Position numbers and translations under genes: made by a program. This document shows, piece by piece, positions 15,040 to 23,330 of a stretch of DNA of 36,098 nucleotides; the stretch's first letter is position 1, and each line of letters opens with the position of its first letter. The stretch is from an uncultured Denitrobacterium sp. (lineage in GTDB: Bacteria > Actinomycetota > Coriobacteriia > Coriobacteriales > Eggerthellaceae): contig CAJOOG010000078.1 in assembly GCA_905236045.1 (NCBI GenBank), positions 1-36,098 of the forward strand, in the 5' to 3' direction. The notes under the pieces were generated by a model. It ran no database searches. It had not been told where the DNA came from and saw nothing but the letters and a program-made list of their open reading frames with translations.

Positions 15040-15771
15040 ATGCGAAAGTACATTTCTGAAGCCATAGGGACGTTTGTGCTGGTCTTCGTGGGCTGCGGGA
15101 CCGCCATGCTCGTAGGGTGCGATGCGTCGGCGGGCTCGGGGTATCTGCTTACCGCGCTCGCCTTCGGGCTCGCAATCGTGGCGATGGCGTACTCAATCGG
15201 GAACGTCTCGGGCTGCCATGTGAATCCGGCGGTCTCGCTGGCGGTATTCATGAACGGCGGCATGTCCGGGAAGGACTTCGCCTGGTACATCGTGAGCCAG
15301 ATAGTGGGCGCGCTGCTCGCATCGTGGTTGCTCCTGTGCATTTTCGCGCTCGGGGACGTTCCGGATGCGACGGGAACCCTGGCAAGCAATGGGCTCGCGG
15401 GAGTGAACGGCTCCGCCGGCGCGGGATTCTTGGTCGAGACGGTGCTCACGTTCATCTTCGTTATGGCGTTTCTCGGGGTAACGTCGAAGAAGGAGGGACA
15501 CGGCTCTCTCGCGGGCCTCGTGATTGGCCTGTCCCTGGCCCTCGTGCACATCGCCGGCATCGGATTCACCGGCACTTCGGTGAATCCCGCCAGGAGCATC
15601 GGCCCCGCGATAGTGGCGACTCTGGCGGGCAATGCCGACCCGATGGCGCCGCTGTGGGTGTTCGTGCTCGCCCCGCTGGCAGGCGGCTGCATCGCCGCCT
15701 TGGTGTATCGGGGCATTACCCAGCCGAAATCGAAGCCGACGGAAGAGGCCAAGCCGGCTGCCGAAGGCTAG
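15040..15771 (+). CDS. aqpZ: Aquaporin of the AqpZ water-channel type
   Basis: A 243-residue membrane channel with six helices and both half-helix motifs, NPAVS (62-66) and NPARS (182-186). The selectivity-filter residues read F42, H170, T179 and R185, the same set as F43/H174/T183/R189 in E. coli AqpZ. That favours water over glycerol, since glycerol facilitators have Gly in place of His. AAGGAGG nine bases upstream fixes the ATG at 15040. It could help osmotic balance. The gene lies 172 bases after the glycosidase on the same strand. Confidence 0.92.
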   Translation: MRKYISEAIGTFVLVFVGCGTAMLVGCDASAGSGYLLTALAFGLAIVAMAYSIGNVSGCHVNPAVSLAVFMNGGMSGKDFAWYIVSQIVGALLASWLLLCIFALGDVPDATGTLASNGLAGVNGSAGAGFLVETVLTFIFVMAFLGVTSKKEGHGSLAGLVIGLSLALVHIAGIGFTGTSVNPARSIGPAIVATLAGNADPMAPLWVFVLAPLAGGCIAALVYRGITQPKSKPTEEAKPAAEG

Positions 15772-15796
15772 GAAGGCTAGGATCCGCATGAAAGGA

Positions 15797-15831
15797 CGAC
15801 GGTGGGCCGACTTGCTTGCGGTCCGCCGTCG
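15797..15831. terminator. Imperfect stem-loop between convergent genes
   Basis: CGACGG and its surroundings (15797-15807) pair with GTCCGCCGTCG (15821-15831) with one or two mismatches, between the end of the aquaporin gene and the end of the opposing small membrane protein gene. It may serve both directions. There is no T-run. Confidence 0.35.
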
Positions 15832-15839
15832 CCGGGTCC

Positions 15840-16028
15840 TTATGCGATTTTTCGTCGTCGGGCGCTCTGCTGCTTCGCGAAGCCCGGATGGTATTTGACG
15901 TGCCATTCGGGCGGTTCGGGAAGCGGTTCGCCCTTCACGCAGGCGACGATGACGCGGCGATGGACGATGGCGCACGCGATGCAGCCGCCGACGATAAGGC
16001 CGCAGGCGAATTTGCAGATGCTGCTCAT
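15840..16028 (-). CDS. Small membrane protein, unknown function (62 residues)
   Basis: I do not recognise a family. The N-terminus (MSSICKFACGLIVGGCIACA) is one hydrophobic helix, followed by a basic cytoplasmic-type tail (PPEWHVKYHPGFAKQQSARR). The start at 16028 has GAGGT at the right distance and lies 16 bases past the zinc-ribbon DUF4013 gene, so the two form an operon. A helper or partner of that membrane protein is a reasonable guess, but there is no direct evidence. Confidence 0.6.
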   Translation of the reverse strand: MSSICKFACGLIVGGCIACAIVHRRVIVACVKGEPLPEPPEWHVKYHPGFAKQQSARRRKIA

Positions 16029-16044
16029 ATCCGGTACCTCGTTT

Positions 16045-17226
16045 CTACTGGTTGTAATTGTTGTCCGCACCTGCGCTCGAAGCGGGAGCGGAGGGATCTA
16101 TGGGGGTGCTGTCGTCGGGACACGCGTAAGCGGCGGGAGCCGTGGGCGGTGCCGTCGCGGCAGCCGCAGCGGCAGCCGCAGCAGGCGCCGCACGGTCTTC
16201 GGCCATTTGCAGGACGAATTCCTCGTCCGATTCCTTTATCCATTCGCTTGCATATCGTGCGGTCCAGTGCCCCATGGCCCTCCAGGTTATGAGCATGGCG
16301 AAGGTGCCCAACATGGAGGAGACGATGCCGAGGAGAAGGTAGAGGAAGAGCGCGCTCGTGCCGATCCCGAGCAGGCCGGTCATGGTTTTCGCGGGCGAGA
16401 AGCCCGTCATGCCGTACATGCCGTAGAGGCTGTTCAAGTTGGAAAAGTTCGATGCGGCAGAGGCTCCGATGATGCCGCCGATAAGGGTGAAGAGAAGGAA
16501 AGTGACGAGCCCGGACAGGAGAGGGGGAACGATTGTCGCGCCGATGGCTCCGCCCATGGCGCGTTTGAAGGCCTTGAAGGTCTTCGGCAGATTCAGCGCC
16601 GCCTCCAAGTAGTCCACCGCAGTCATGCGCATGATGGAGACATTCACGAGGGGGAGCCAGAAGAAGGCCATGCCAAAGGACAGCACGATAAAGACGAGGG
16701 CGGCAATTGTCGCACCGGCTTGCACGCTGAACAGGCCGAAAAACGCGGAAAGCAGAAGCGTCGCCAAAAGGCCGAGGATGCAGTACACGAAGCCGAGGGA
16801 AAGCTGCGCGAGCCAAGCGCGGAAACCCGTGAGAATCTCCTTCTTCCTGAAGATTTCCCTCGGGAGCGGATTGCGCTTACCGAACGAGAGTTCGCGGCTC
16901 CAGCGCAGGGCATAGCCCGAAACCGAGAAATTCAGGATGGGCACGCATCCTACCAGGCAGAGGAAAAGAATCTTCTTGAACCATCCTTGCGTGCCGGTGA
17001 TGTCGCGCCAGGCGGCTCCCAAGACGCCTTCCTGGGCTGCAGGTTGCCGGTAGGCCGTCTGCGGGGTTTGGGGTTGAAAGCCAGGTTGGGCCGGGGCATT
17101 GGCGGCTGGTTGGGCTTGGGCGCCTGCCGCCTCCGACGGTGCGGCTGGTTTTTTCAGCGGGCGCCCGCAATTCAGGCAGAACGCATTGCCTTCGTTGTTC
17201 TGCGCTCCGCAATGTGAGCAAAACAT
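16045..17226 (-). CDS. Zinc-ribbon DUF4013 membrane protein
   Basis: A 393-residue protein. It begins with a zinc ribbon, CSHCG...CLNCGRPL (four Cys within residues 3-23), then a Pro/Ala/Gln linker, and from about residue 75 a DUF4013-type integral membrane domain with some six helices (FKKILFLCLVGCVPILNF, LLSGLVTFLLFTLIGG and others). The C-terminal tail is acidic and Ala-rich, containing a run of alanines. The family is of unknown function. The zinc ribbon suggests regulated assembly or interaction on the cytoplasmic side. GGGAG before the ATG at 17226 fixes the start. The reverse-strand neighbour (transglutaminase) is divergent, so 17227-17429 holds both promoters. Confidence 0.85.
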   Translation of the reverse strand: MFCSHCGAQNNEGNAFCLNCGRPLKKPAAPSEAAGAQAQPAANAPAQPGFQPQTPQTAYRQPAAQEGVLGAAWRDITGTQGWFKKILFLCLVGCVPILNFSVSGYALRWSRELSFGKRNPLPREIFRKKEILTGFRAWLAQLSLGFVYCILGLLATLLLSAFFGLFSVQAGATIAALVFIVLSFGMAFFWLPLVNVSIMRMTAVDYLEAALNLPKTFKAFKRAMGGAIGATIVPPLLSGLVTFLLFTLIGGIIGASAASNFSNLNSLYGMYGMTGFSPAKTMTGLLGIGTSALFLYLLLGIVSSMLGTFAMLITWRAMGHWTARYASEWIKESDEEFVLQMAEDRAAPAAAAAAAAATAPPTAPAAYACPDDSTPIDPSAPASSAGADNNYNQ

Positions 17227-17372
17227 CCTTACTCCCTTCCATGGGCGAATATCATTGCTCTGAGTATAGAGCACTTCGGGCGCCGTGGCCGCGGAACCCG
17301 GCTGACGAGGGGCGTGCGCGAAGGGAGTGCGCGACCCTGCAAAGCCGAGAGGAGCATTCTGCCGATTCCCCG

Positions 17373-17400
17373 TTCGGGACAGGCGTGGAGCACATAGAAT
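17373..17400 (+). promoter_or_regulatory. Possible promoter of the transglutaminase-like gene
   Basis: A -10-like TAGAAT (17395-17400) and a poor -35 (TTCGGG, 17373-17378) with a 16-base spacer lie 29 bases before the ATG. The -10 is good; the -35 is weak, so another factor may help. Confidence 0.35.
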
Positions 17401-17429
17401 AGGGGGCAGGTTCTAGATAGGGGGGAATC

Positions 17430-19394
17430 ATGCAGGGTGAAGTCGCAAGGGGGAGCTGTCTGAAGTTGCTTGCGGCTTTGCTGCTGGCAGTGGCCTGCTC
17501 CTGTTTCCTTGTTTGTGCGCCTTGTGCGTTTGCCGCACCCGACGGGGCTGCGACTGCCGATGCGTCCGCAGCGTCCGTGTCCGCAGCGCCCGCCCCCGTA
17601 CTCGCTGCTGCGGCTACCGAGGAGCAGGACGTTTGGGATGAGGTTCGAGACCGTATCGTGCAGGCCTTCCGAAACAGGACGACGCTGAACCTGAGCGATC
17701 TCCAGATTCCCTATGTTAAAGAGGAGTGGACCTCGAACAGCACGCGTTTGGGCGCCCTTATCGCCCAGGTGGTCGTCGAATACCCGGAGTTCTTCTGGGC
17801 AGGGGAAGGTCATGGCAAGATCAGCTACACGTACCGCGACGGCTACGTTACCATCTTGCAGCCGATCGAGCTTCACTTCAAGACCGATTCCGTAACGGAG
17901 GCTATGGAGGGGGAGTTCAACGACGCGCTCAACGATGCGATTTCTTGGACCACGGGCCAAACCGACGAGGCCCAAAAGGTCAAGGCCGTTCATGACTATC
18001 TGGTTCGCAAGTGCACGTACAACAACGATGCGGCGGAGTCGGCGGACACCTCTGCCTATTGGTACGCGTGGAGCGCCTACGGGGCCCTGGTGGAGCGCAA
18101 ACCCGTCTGCGAGGGGTATGTCTATGCGTTCGCGGCCTGCATGAAACAGCTGGAAATCGAATGTCAGATCGCCGCCGATTCCGGGCACGCCTGGAATCGC
18201 GTCAAACTGGGGGACAACTGGTACAACGTCGATGTGACCTGGGACGATCCCGTTTACGCAGACGGCACGGATGCGGGCGAGGATGCCACGCCCTCGACTA
18301 AGTATTTCCTGAAGAGCGACGCGAAATGGGCGGAACTCGAGCACATATCGGACACGAGCCTGACGCCCGCGGCAACCGACACGACCTATGACAGCGACGA
18401 CTACGAATGGCCGGCTTACAATGCGTCCGGAGAGGCGGTGCCTCGCATCGCGTTCACGAGCGGCAATCCGCGTGTCGCGCTCTCCAGGACCCTCACCTAC
18501 ACCGGTTCGGCCATAATTCCCGGGAAAGACGACCTCTCCGTGACGATGGTCGTAGACGGGAAGGAGACGGAGCTCGTCTTAGGCACGGACTACGAGATTA
18601 CGGGCGGCGACAATAACGTCAATGCCACCACGGGATCCTCTCTCGCTTCCTTCACCCTCAAGGGGAAGGGAGACTACGAGGGTAGCGTCAGCGTGTCCTT
18701 TCCGATCCGCGCAGCGGACCTGTCCCAGGTGAGCGTTGCCGCCATAGCCGGTCAGACTTACACGGGAAGCGAGATTCGGCCCTCGGTCGTGCTGAATTAC
18801 GGCGGTCAGAAGCTGGTGCGGGGGCGCGATTACACCCTGTCGTACTCCAACAACACGCAGGTGGGGGAGTCGGCACGTGTGCAGATTACGGGCATCGGCA
18901 ACTATTCGGGCACGCTTTCGCCCACCTTTACCATCGTCGGCAAGCTGAAGGCGGCCACGCTTTCCGCGAGCAAGTACACCTATAGCGGCAAGGCCGTAAA
19001 ACCCGACGTGACGGTGAAGGGCTCGGACGGGAAGACGCTGGTGCGGGGGCGCGATTACACCGTCGGCTATCCGAGCGGGCGCAAGGGCGTGGGTGCCTAC
19101 AAGGTGACGATCAAGGGCAAAGGCGCGTATGCGGGCACGCTCTCGCGCACGTTCACGATAGTGGCGAAACTGAAGAGCGCCAAGCTTTCCGCAAGCGTGT
19201 GCAAGTACACCGGCAAGGCCAAAAAGCCCGGCGTGACGGTGAAGGGCGCGGACGGTAAGAAGCTGAAGCTGGGCAAGAGCTATACGGTGAAGTACGCTAA
19301 AGGCTGCGCCAAGCCGGGTCGTTACAAGGTGACGATCAAAGGCAAAGGCCTCTACACCGGCACCCTGATGAGGTACTTCCGCATAGTGCGCTAG
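17430..19394 (+). CDS. Secreted transglutaminase-like protein with Ig-like repeats
   Basis: A 654-residue exported protein. It has a signal peptide (about 1-36, ending CAFAA), an Ala-rich stretch, then a transglutaminase/protease-like core with triad C227 (RKPVCEGYVYAF), H253 (SGHAWNRV) and D268 (YNVDVTWDDP). The C-terminal half is four Ig-like repeats of about 75 residues (about 345-654). They share RGRDYT and KGKGAYAGTL, and the last two are strongly basic. Such cores in bacterial surface proteins act as peptidases or cross-linkers on wall or host proteins. There is no sortase motif, so the Lys-rich repeats probably hold the protein to the wall. A 24-base block beginning CTGGTGCGGGGGCGCG is identical in repeats two and three, a sign of recent duplication. 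GGGGGGAA precedes the ATG. Confidence 0.88.
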   Translation: MQGEVARGSCLKLLAALLLAVACSCFLVCAPCAFAAPDGAATADASAASVSAAPAPVLAAAATEEQDVWDEVRDRIVQAFRNRTTLNLSDLQIPYVKEEWTSNSTRLGALIAQVVVEYPEFFWAGEGHGKISYTYRDGYVTILQPIELHFKTDSVTEAMEGEFNDALNDAISWTTGQTDEAQKVKAVHDYLVRKCTYNNDAAESADTSAYWYAWSAYGALVERKPVCEGYVYAFAACMKQLEIECQIAADSGHAWNRVKLGDNWYNVDVTWDDPVYADGTDAGEDATPSTKYFLKSDAKWAELEHISDTSLTPAATDTTYDSDDYEWPAYNASGEAVPRIAFTSGNPRVALSRTLTYTGSAIIPGKDDLSVTMVVDGKETELVLGTDYEITGGDNNVNATTGSSLASFTLKGKGDYEGSVSVSFPIRAADLSQVSVAAIAGQTYTGSEIRPSVVLNYGGQKLVRGRDYTLSYSNNTQVGESARVQITGIGNYSGTLSPTFTIVGKLKAATLSASKYTYSGKAVKPDVTVKGSDGKTLVRGRDYTVGYPSGRKGVGAYKVTIKGKGAYAGTLSRTFTIVAKLKSAKLSASVCKYTGKAKKPGVTVKGADGKKLKLGKSYTVKYAKGCAKPGRYKVTIKGKGLYTGTLMRYFRIVR

Positions 19395-19839
19395 CCGCCC
19401 TCTTGCGCCCCGATGCGGCTTCTACCCCGATTGCGGCCCTCGCACCCGCGGGAAGCCCCTGGGTCGGCTCTGAACACCAAATGAGATAGGGCGCGAAGCG
19501 CCGGTAAGATTTCTTTCCGCTCCCCTTTCCCGCCTCCTCGCCGCCCGAATCCTTCCCGAAGAGTGCCCTCCGGGCATGCTCGCACCTGCCTTCTCGCTGC
19601 TATTCCGCCTTTGCGGTGCGTTCCGAAAGCCTCCCCGGACTCTCCCTTGCCTGTCTGCGCCCCATATCGAGGCGGAAACGGGCATGTTCGGAACGCTCGG
19701 CAGCATTGAAGATTAAGAAGTTATGGCAGGCGAATGCTTGCCTTCGCCGTCTGCGTGCGCCGCGTTGGCGGACGGGCGGCAATTGACGGTGCGCGAATCG
19801 GAGGATTCGTGCGCTTCGGCTCCAAGGGGAAGGGCAGTC
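19395..19839. other. Intergenic leader region before the adhesin gene
   Basis: There is no supported gene; a frame from 19723 runs into the adhesin but has no signal peptide and no ribosome site. GGCGC (19490-19494) pairs with GCGCC (19498-19502) and a T-rich stretch follows, perhaps a weak terminator of the preceding gene. A perfect 10-bp inverted repeat, GCGTTCCGAA at 19618-19627 and 19687-19696, brackets 59 bases and lies about 145 bases before the adhesin start. CCGC/GCGG at 19605-19616 is a minor hairpin. Confidence 0.4.
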
Positions 19840-22173
19840 ATGAAGACAAGCTTCTTGCGGCTGTTTGCTGCTATTTTGATTATCGCTTTGCCGACGGGCG
19901 TTGCTTTTGCGGCGGGTGCTGGCATGAACGCTTTCGCCGCCGAGGATTCGCAGGGCGCCTCTGCCAAGATCGGCGCTGCAGCGGATTTGGCCGGTAATGC
20001 GGATAGCGCCAGCTCGTCGGCACGTAATTCGTCTTCGGGCACAAGTTCTGAGGCGAGTGAAACGTCTTCGTCGGAAGATTCGGTACAGGAGGAAGGCTCC
20101 ACAGGCGCCCTTCGGCCCAGCCCGGAGGCAACGGACGCTGGCGACGCCGAAGGAGCAGACGACACCGAAGAAGCAGTCGGCACCGAAGGGATAGGCGAAG
20201 CCGAGGGCGCGGAAGCGGATTCCCCCGACTCCGGCCTCGACCCCGACGCCGATGGTGGCGCCGTTTCCGACCCGCCGGCATCCGCTTCGCCTTTCACGGG
20301 CTCCGATGCAGCAGCTTCTCGCGGGGCGTCGCAAGCGACGGACCCGGCGGACCGAGCGATGCAAGCTCTCGCGCGGTCGAATGAGGCGGTTCCGGTTCTC
20401 GCCGTGGCGGACAACGTGGTCGAACTCGCGCGAACGCTCATGGACGAGGCGACCTTCTTCCTCCGCCAAGCCCAGGACGGGGTTATCACTAACATCTCTG
20501 CCACCACGACTTCGGGCGAGGACGTGGAAAGCCTCTCCATCTGGGAGCAGTTCGAGATCCATGCGGACTTCGTCCTTCCTAACGGCCAGGTGCATGAGGG
20601 CGACACGACTACCGTGCAGCTGCCTGCCGAGCTCGACATCGTGAATTCCCTTCCCTTCGCCATTACCGACTCCAAGGGCAATGTCGTCGCTAACGCCGTG
20701 GTCGATTCGCGCACGAAGACCATAGTCATCACCTACACCGATTATCCCGAAACCCATTCCGATGTCTCGGGCAGCTTTTATTTCCGGGTGCGCGTCGATC
20801 ACACCGTCGTCCAGGAGGAGACGGATATTCCGCTCAACTTCCTCGTCGAGGGCCAGACCATCTTCGGCGGCAATGTCCATTTCGAGGGCGTGGGCACGCC
20901 GACGGCGCGGACCCTGAACAAGTCGGGCTGGCAATCGTCCGGCGATGCGCAGACCATCAATTACGGCATCGACATCAACCAGGAGAAGATCGACATCGAC
21001 AACGCCGTGGTCGGGGATTCGCTTGGGGGCACGGGGGTGTCCTACGTCCAAGACAGCATTCGCGTGGAGAAGGGCACGTGGGAGATCGTCAATGGCTCGT
21101 GGACGCTGACGAATAAAACCAACATGACCTCGTCGTACGCGGTGAATTGGGGCGCGGACGGCACCTCCTTCCAGATAAACCTCGGCAATATTTCCGCCGA
21201 CGAGGGCTTCTACGTGTCTTATAACGTGCATGTCGATTACCAGCCGGCAGAGGGCGAAATATTCACCAACACGGCCACGCTCGCCGGCAGCAACATCGAG
21301 ATGCTCTCGCGGCCGGCGAGGACGGAGATCAACTACGCGGGCGGCTCGGCCGAGGGCTACGTCTACTCCATCAAGATAGTGAAGTCCGCAGAAGACGGGA
21401 CGTTGCTTGCGGGCGCCACTTTCGAAGTCGTGCGCGTGTCGAGCGGCACGACGATCGGATCGTTCACCACGAACTCGAGTGGAGAGGTCGAGGTGACGGG
21501 CCTGCTGAAAGATAGCTACCGGATAATCGAGGTCTCCGCACCCGTAGGCTACGAGCTGCTCGATAATCCCGTGGAGATATCCCCCGAGGACTTCGGCGCC
21601 GACAAAGTGGCATCGGTTTCCATCGTAGACGAGCCCGTGCGGGTATCGGTTTTTGTCGAGAAGCACTGGATTGGCCCGACGGCCGACAGCGTGACGGTGA
21701 ACCTCCTGGCCGACGGGACCCAAGTCGAATCCGCCACCCTCGATGCCGACGGGCAATGGCAGCACACCTTCGAGGGCCTTCTGAAATACGACGCCGCGGA
21801 TGGGCACGAGATAGCATATTCTGTTTCTGAAAATGCTGTAGATGGGTATACGTCCGAGATATCGGGAGATGCGGAGAGCGGCTTCACGGTAACGAACACC
21901 CAGAACGACGACGAAGGCGACGATGAAGGCGACGAGGGAGACGACGAAGGCGACGAAGGGGACGCCGAGGGCGGCGATGATGCAGGCGAGAGTCCCACGT
22001 CCAACGTATCGAACGGCGGCAGCAGCACCGGCGGCGGCAGCCAGACGGGTTCGGTGACTTCCTCGGGCCTGTTCAAGACCGGGGACGACCTCTTGTGGCT
22101 GGCGCTTGGCGCGACCTTGTTGGCCGGGTCGATCGCGTTGCTCGCAGCTTACGCGTTGAAGCGGAGGCGCTGA
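19840..22173 (+). CDS. Cna/SpaA-type cell-wall adhesin with non-standard sorting signal
   Basis: A 777-residue surface protein. It has a signal peptide (1-36, ending AFAA), then a 150-residue Asp/Glu/Ser/Ala-rich spacer. Collagen-binding-like beta domains follow (about 190-500, with VLPNGQVHEGDTTTVQLP and TEINY). Next come a SpaA-type Ig domain (YSIKIVKSAEDGTLLAGATF...RIIEVSAPVGYEL, with K and E placed for an isopeptide bond) and a Cna_B domain (VSVFVEKHWIG...AYSVSENAVDGY). An acidic Asp/Glu/Gly repeat leads to the C-terminus. The wall-sorting region is LFKTGDD (744-750), a hydrophobic helix and KRRR. The usual LPxTG has Phe in place of Pro. AAGGGGAAGGG before 19840 fixes the start. It likely sticks to host or partner surfaces. 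Confidence 0.85.
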   Translation: MKTSFLRLFAAILIIALPTGVAFAAGAGMNAFAAEDSQGASAKIGAAADLAGNADSASSSARNSSSGTSSEASETSSSEDSVQEEGSTGALRPSPEATDAGDAEGADDTEEAVGTEGIGEAEGAEADSPDSGLDPDADGGAVSDPPASASPFTGSDAAASRGASQATDPADRAMQALARSNEAVPVLAVADNVVELARTLMDEATFFLRQAQDGVITNISATTTSGEDVESLSIWEQFEIHADFVLPNGQVHEGDTTTVQLPAELDIVNSLPFAITDSKGNVVANAVVDSRTKTIVITYTDYPETHSDVSGSFYFRVRVDHTVVQEETDIPLNFLVEGQTIFGGNVHFEGVGTPTARTLNKSGWQSSGDAQTINYGIDINQEKIDIDNAVVGDSLGGTGVSYVQDSIRVEKGTWEIVNGSWTLTNKTNMTSSYAVNWGADGTSFQINLGNISADEGFYVSYNVHVDYQPAEGEIFTNTATLAGSNIEMLSRPARTEINYAGGSAEGYVYSIKIVKSAEDGTLLAGATFEVVRVSSGTTIGSFTTNSSGEVEVTGLLKDSYRIIEVSAPVGYELLDNPVEISPEDFGADKVASVSIVDEPVRVSVFVEKHWIGPTADSVTVNLLADGTQVESATLDADGQWQHTFEGLLKYDAADGHEIAYSVSENAVDGYTSEISGDAESGFTVTNTQNDDEGDDEGDEGDDEGDEGDAEGGDDAGESPTSNVSNGGSSTGGGSQTGSVTSSGLFKTGDDLLWLALGATLLAGSIALLAAYALKRRR
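21907..21972 (+). repeat. Short tandem repeats coding an acidic linker
   Basis: Repeated GACGA(A/T)GGCGA units in steps of 9 and 6 bases encode a Asp-Asp-Glu-Gly-type linker between the Cna_B domain and the wall-sorting region. Such runs can change length by slippage and so alter how far the adhesin reaches from the wall. Confidence 0.6.
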
Positions 22174-22192
22174 GCGTGCGAGCGAGGGTCGT

Positions 22193-23029
22193 TCAGCCTT
22201 CGACCCACGAGAAAAGGTAGGCCATGCTCTCGGGAGCTTCGATGCCGTTGTCTTCCACGCGCTCGAAGCGACCGGCGAGTTCTCGCTCCGCAGCGGCGAT
22301 GCGGAAATGGCACGCCCCGATGCCCACATCGAGTTTCTGTAGGTCGTAAGGGTATTTGCTTTGCGGATTGGCCTCGCGGAAGAAATGGAAGGCGTCTGCC
22401 GTGCGCACGATTCGCCAGGGCTGGCGGTTGGCCGCGGAAGGGGCCAATCTGAGCATCTCGAGCGGGAAGGCGTAGGCGCCCGCCGCCTCCTGCATAAGCG
22501 GCGTTTCGAAGGAGTCGTCGAAGAAGAGCTCGTCGGCAGGTTTGCGATGATCCGAGCCGCCCGCCCGGCGGAACACGGCATTCACGAGCGAGCCCTTCCC
22601 GCTGGGATAGCCTATGGGGCACACGATGGGGAAGATGTCGTCGTTGGCGAGCTCCATGGCCCCCTCGAATTGCTCGCGGTTGAACGTTCCCGCAAGCCAG
22701 CAGGTGCCCAGGCCGCGTGCCGTGGCGCCGAGCACCACCTTCTCGAAGGCATAGCCCACGGCCTCCATGGCGCCGGGGGCGTCCTGGACGGCCACGCCGA
22801 TGAAGTTGGTCGCCCCTCGGATGACCCCGTAGGTGCCCAGCTTTTCGGTATCCGTCCCGCGGTTCGCCTCCAGCAGTTTCGTCGTGATGCGGCCGGGAAA
22901 CGGCGTGTCGTCCTGCATGTGGGCGAGCAGGTCCTCTACCGCCGCCCGATCGGCCTGGGAAAGCGGTCTCCTGTCGTAGGAGCGCACGCTCTTGCGTGCG
23001 CGGACGGTATCCTCGAAAGACGGTTTCAT
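22193..23029 (-). CDS. Nitroreductase family protein (TM1586-like)
   Basis: A 278-residue FMN-type protein. The N-terminal half contains RARKSVRSYDRRPLSQ, the classic nitroreductase start, and GTYGVIRGATNFI; the middle has LGATARGLGTCWLAGTFNR. The second half repeats the fold with LRLAPSAANRQPWRIV and KLDVGIGACHF. A double arrangement with the second SAANRQPWR block matches the putative TM1586-type nitroreductases, which reduce quinones, flavins or nitro compounds. Exact role unknown. GGGGAG precedes the ATG at 23029; the ATG eight codons earlier has no ribosome site. It converges with the adhesin gene, 19 bases apart. Confidence 0.87.
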   Translation of the reverse strand: MKPSFEDTVRARKSVRSYDRRPLSQADRAAVEDLLAHMQDDTPFPGRITTKLLEANRGTDTEKLGTYGVIRGATNFIGVAVQDAPGAMEAVGYAFEKVVLGATARGLGTCWLAGTFNREQFEGAMELANDDIFPIVCPIGYPSGKGSLVNAVFRRAGGSDHRKPADELFFDDSFETPLMQEAAGAYAFPLEMLRLAPSAANRQPWRIVRTADAFHFFREANPQSKYPYDLQKLDVGIGACHFRIAAAERELAGRFERVEDNGIEAPESMAYLFSWVEG

Positions 23030-23161
23030 CGATGCTCCCCTCTCCTCTTTCATCGATTACGATAGCACCCGAAAGAGGGATAGGGCGTAGCGGTCGGCCG
23101 GGGGGTCGAACGGTCCGTCCCGCGGGCGAGCGGGCTGGGCTCATATGCGTTTTGAGGGCGA

Positions 23162-23191
23162 TTCGAAACCCCTCCCGCACTCGGGTATAAT
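23162..23191 (+). promoter_or_regulatory. Promoter of the KamA-family gene
   Basis: A perfect -10 box TATAAT (23186-23191) with TTCGAA (23162-23167) 18 bases upstream. Transcription would start near 23198, leaving a leader of about 130 bases before the preferred start codon. Confidence 0.5.
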
Positions 23192-23240
23192 ACTCCGAGA
23201 TATTCACTCTTCAGGAATTCCGATGGCGCAAAGACAGGGA

Positions 23241-23270
23241 AGACCCGCACGAGGGTCTAGAGCTGTTTTT
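23241..23270 (+). promoter_or_regulatory. Leader stem-loop with T-run (possible attenuator)
   Basis: AGACCC (23241-23246) pairs with GGGTCT (23253-23258), and after seven bases five T residues follow (23266-23270). The gap between stem and T-run is longer than in a standard terminator. It lies between the promoter and the start of the KamA-family gene. If the gene starts at 23223 instead, this is coding sequence. Confidence 0.3.
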
Positions 23271-23330
23271 CGCAGCGGTCTTTCTGAGGCCTCCATATGC
23301 AACTGCGGAGGGGAAGAAAGAAGGTGCGAA

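Noticed and set aside
19600-22581. A 993-residue open frame on the minus strand opposite the adhesin gene
   Set aside because: The plus-strand frame has a signal peptide, Cna/SpaA domains and a sorting signal; the reverse frame has none and overlaps the nitroreductase in another frame.
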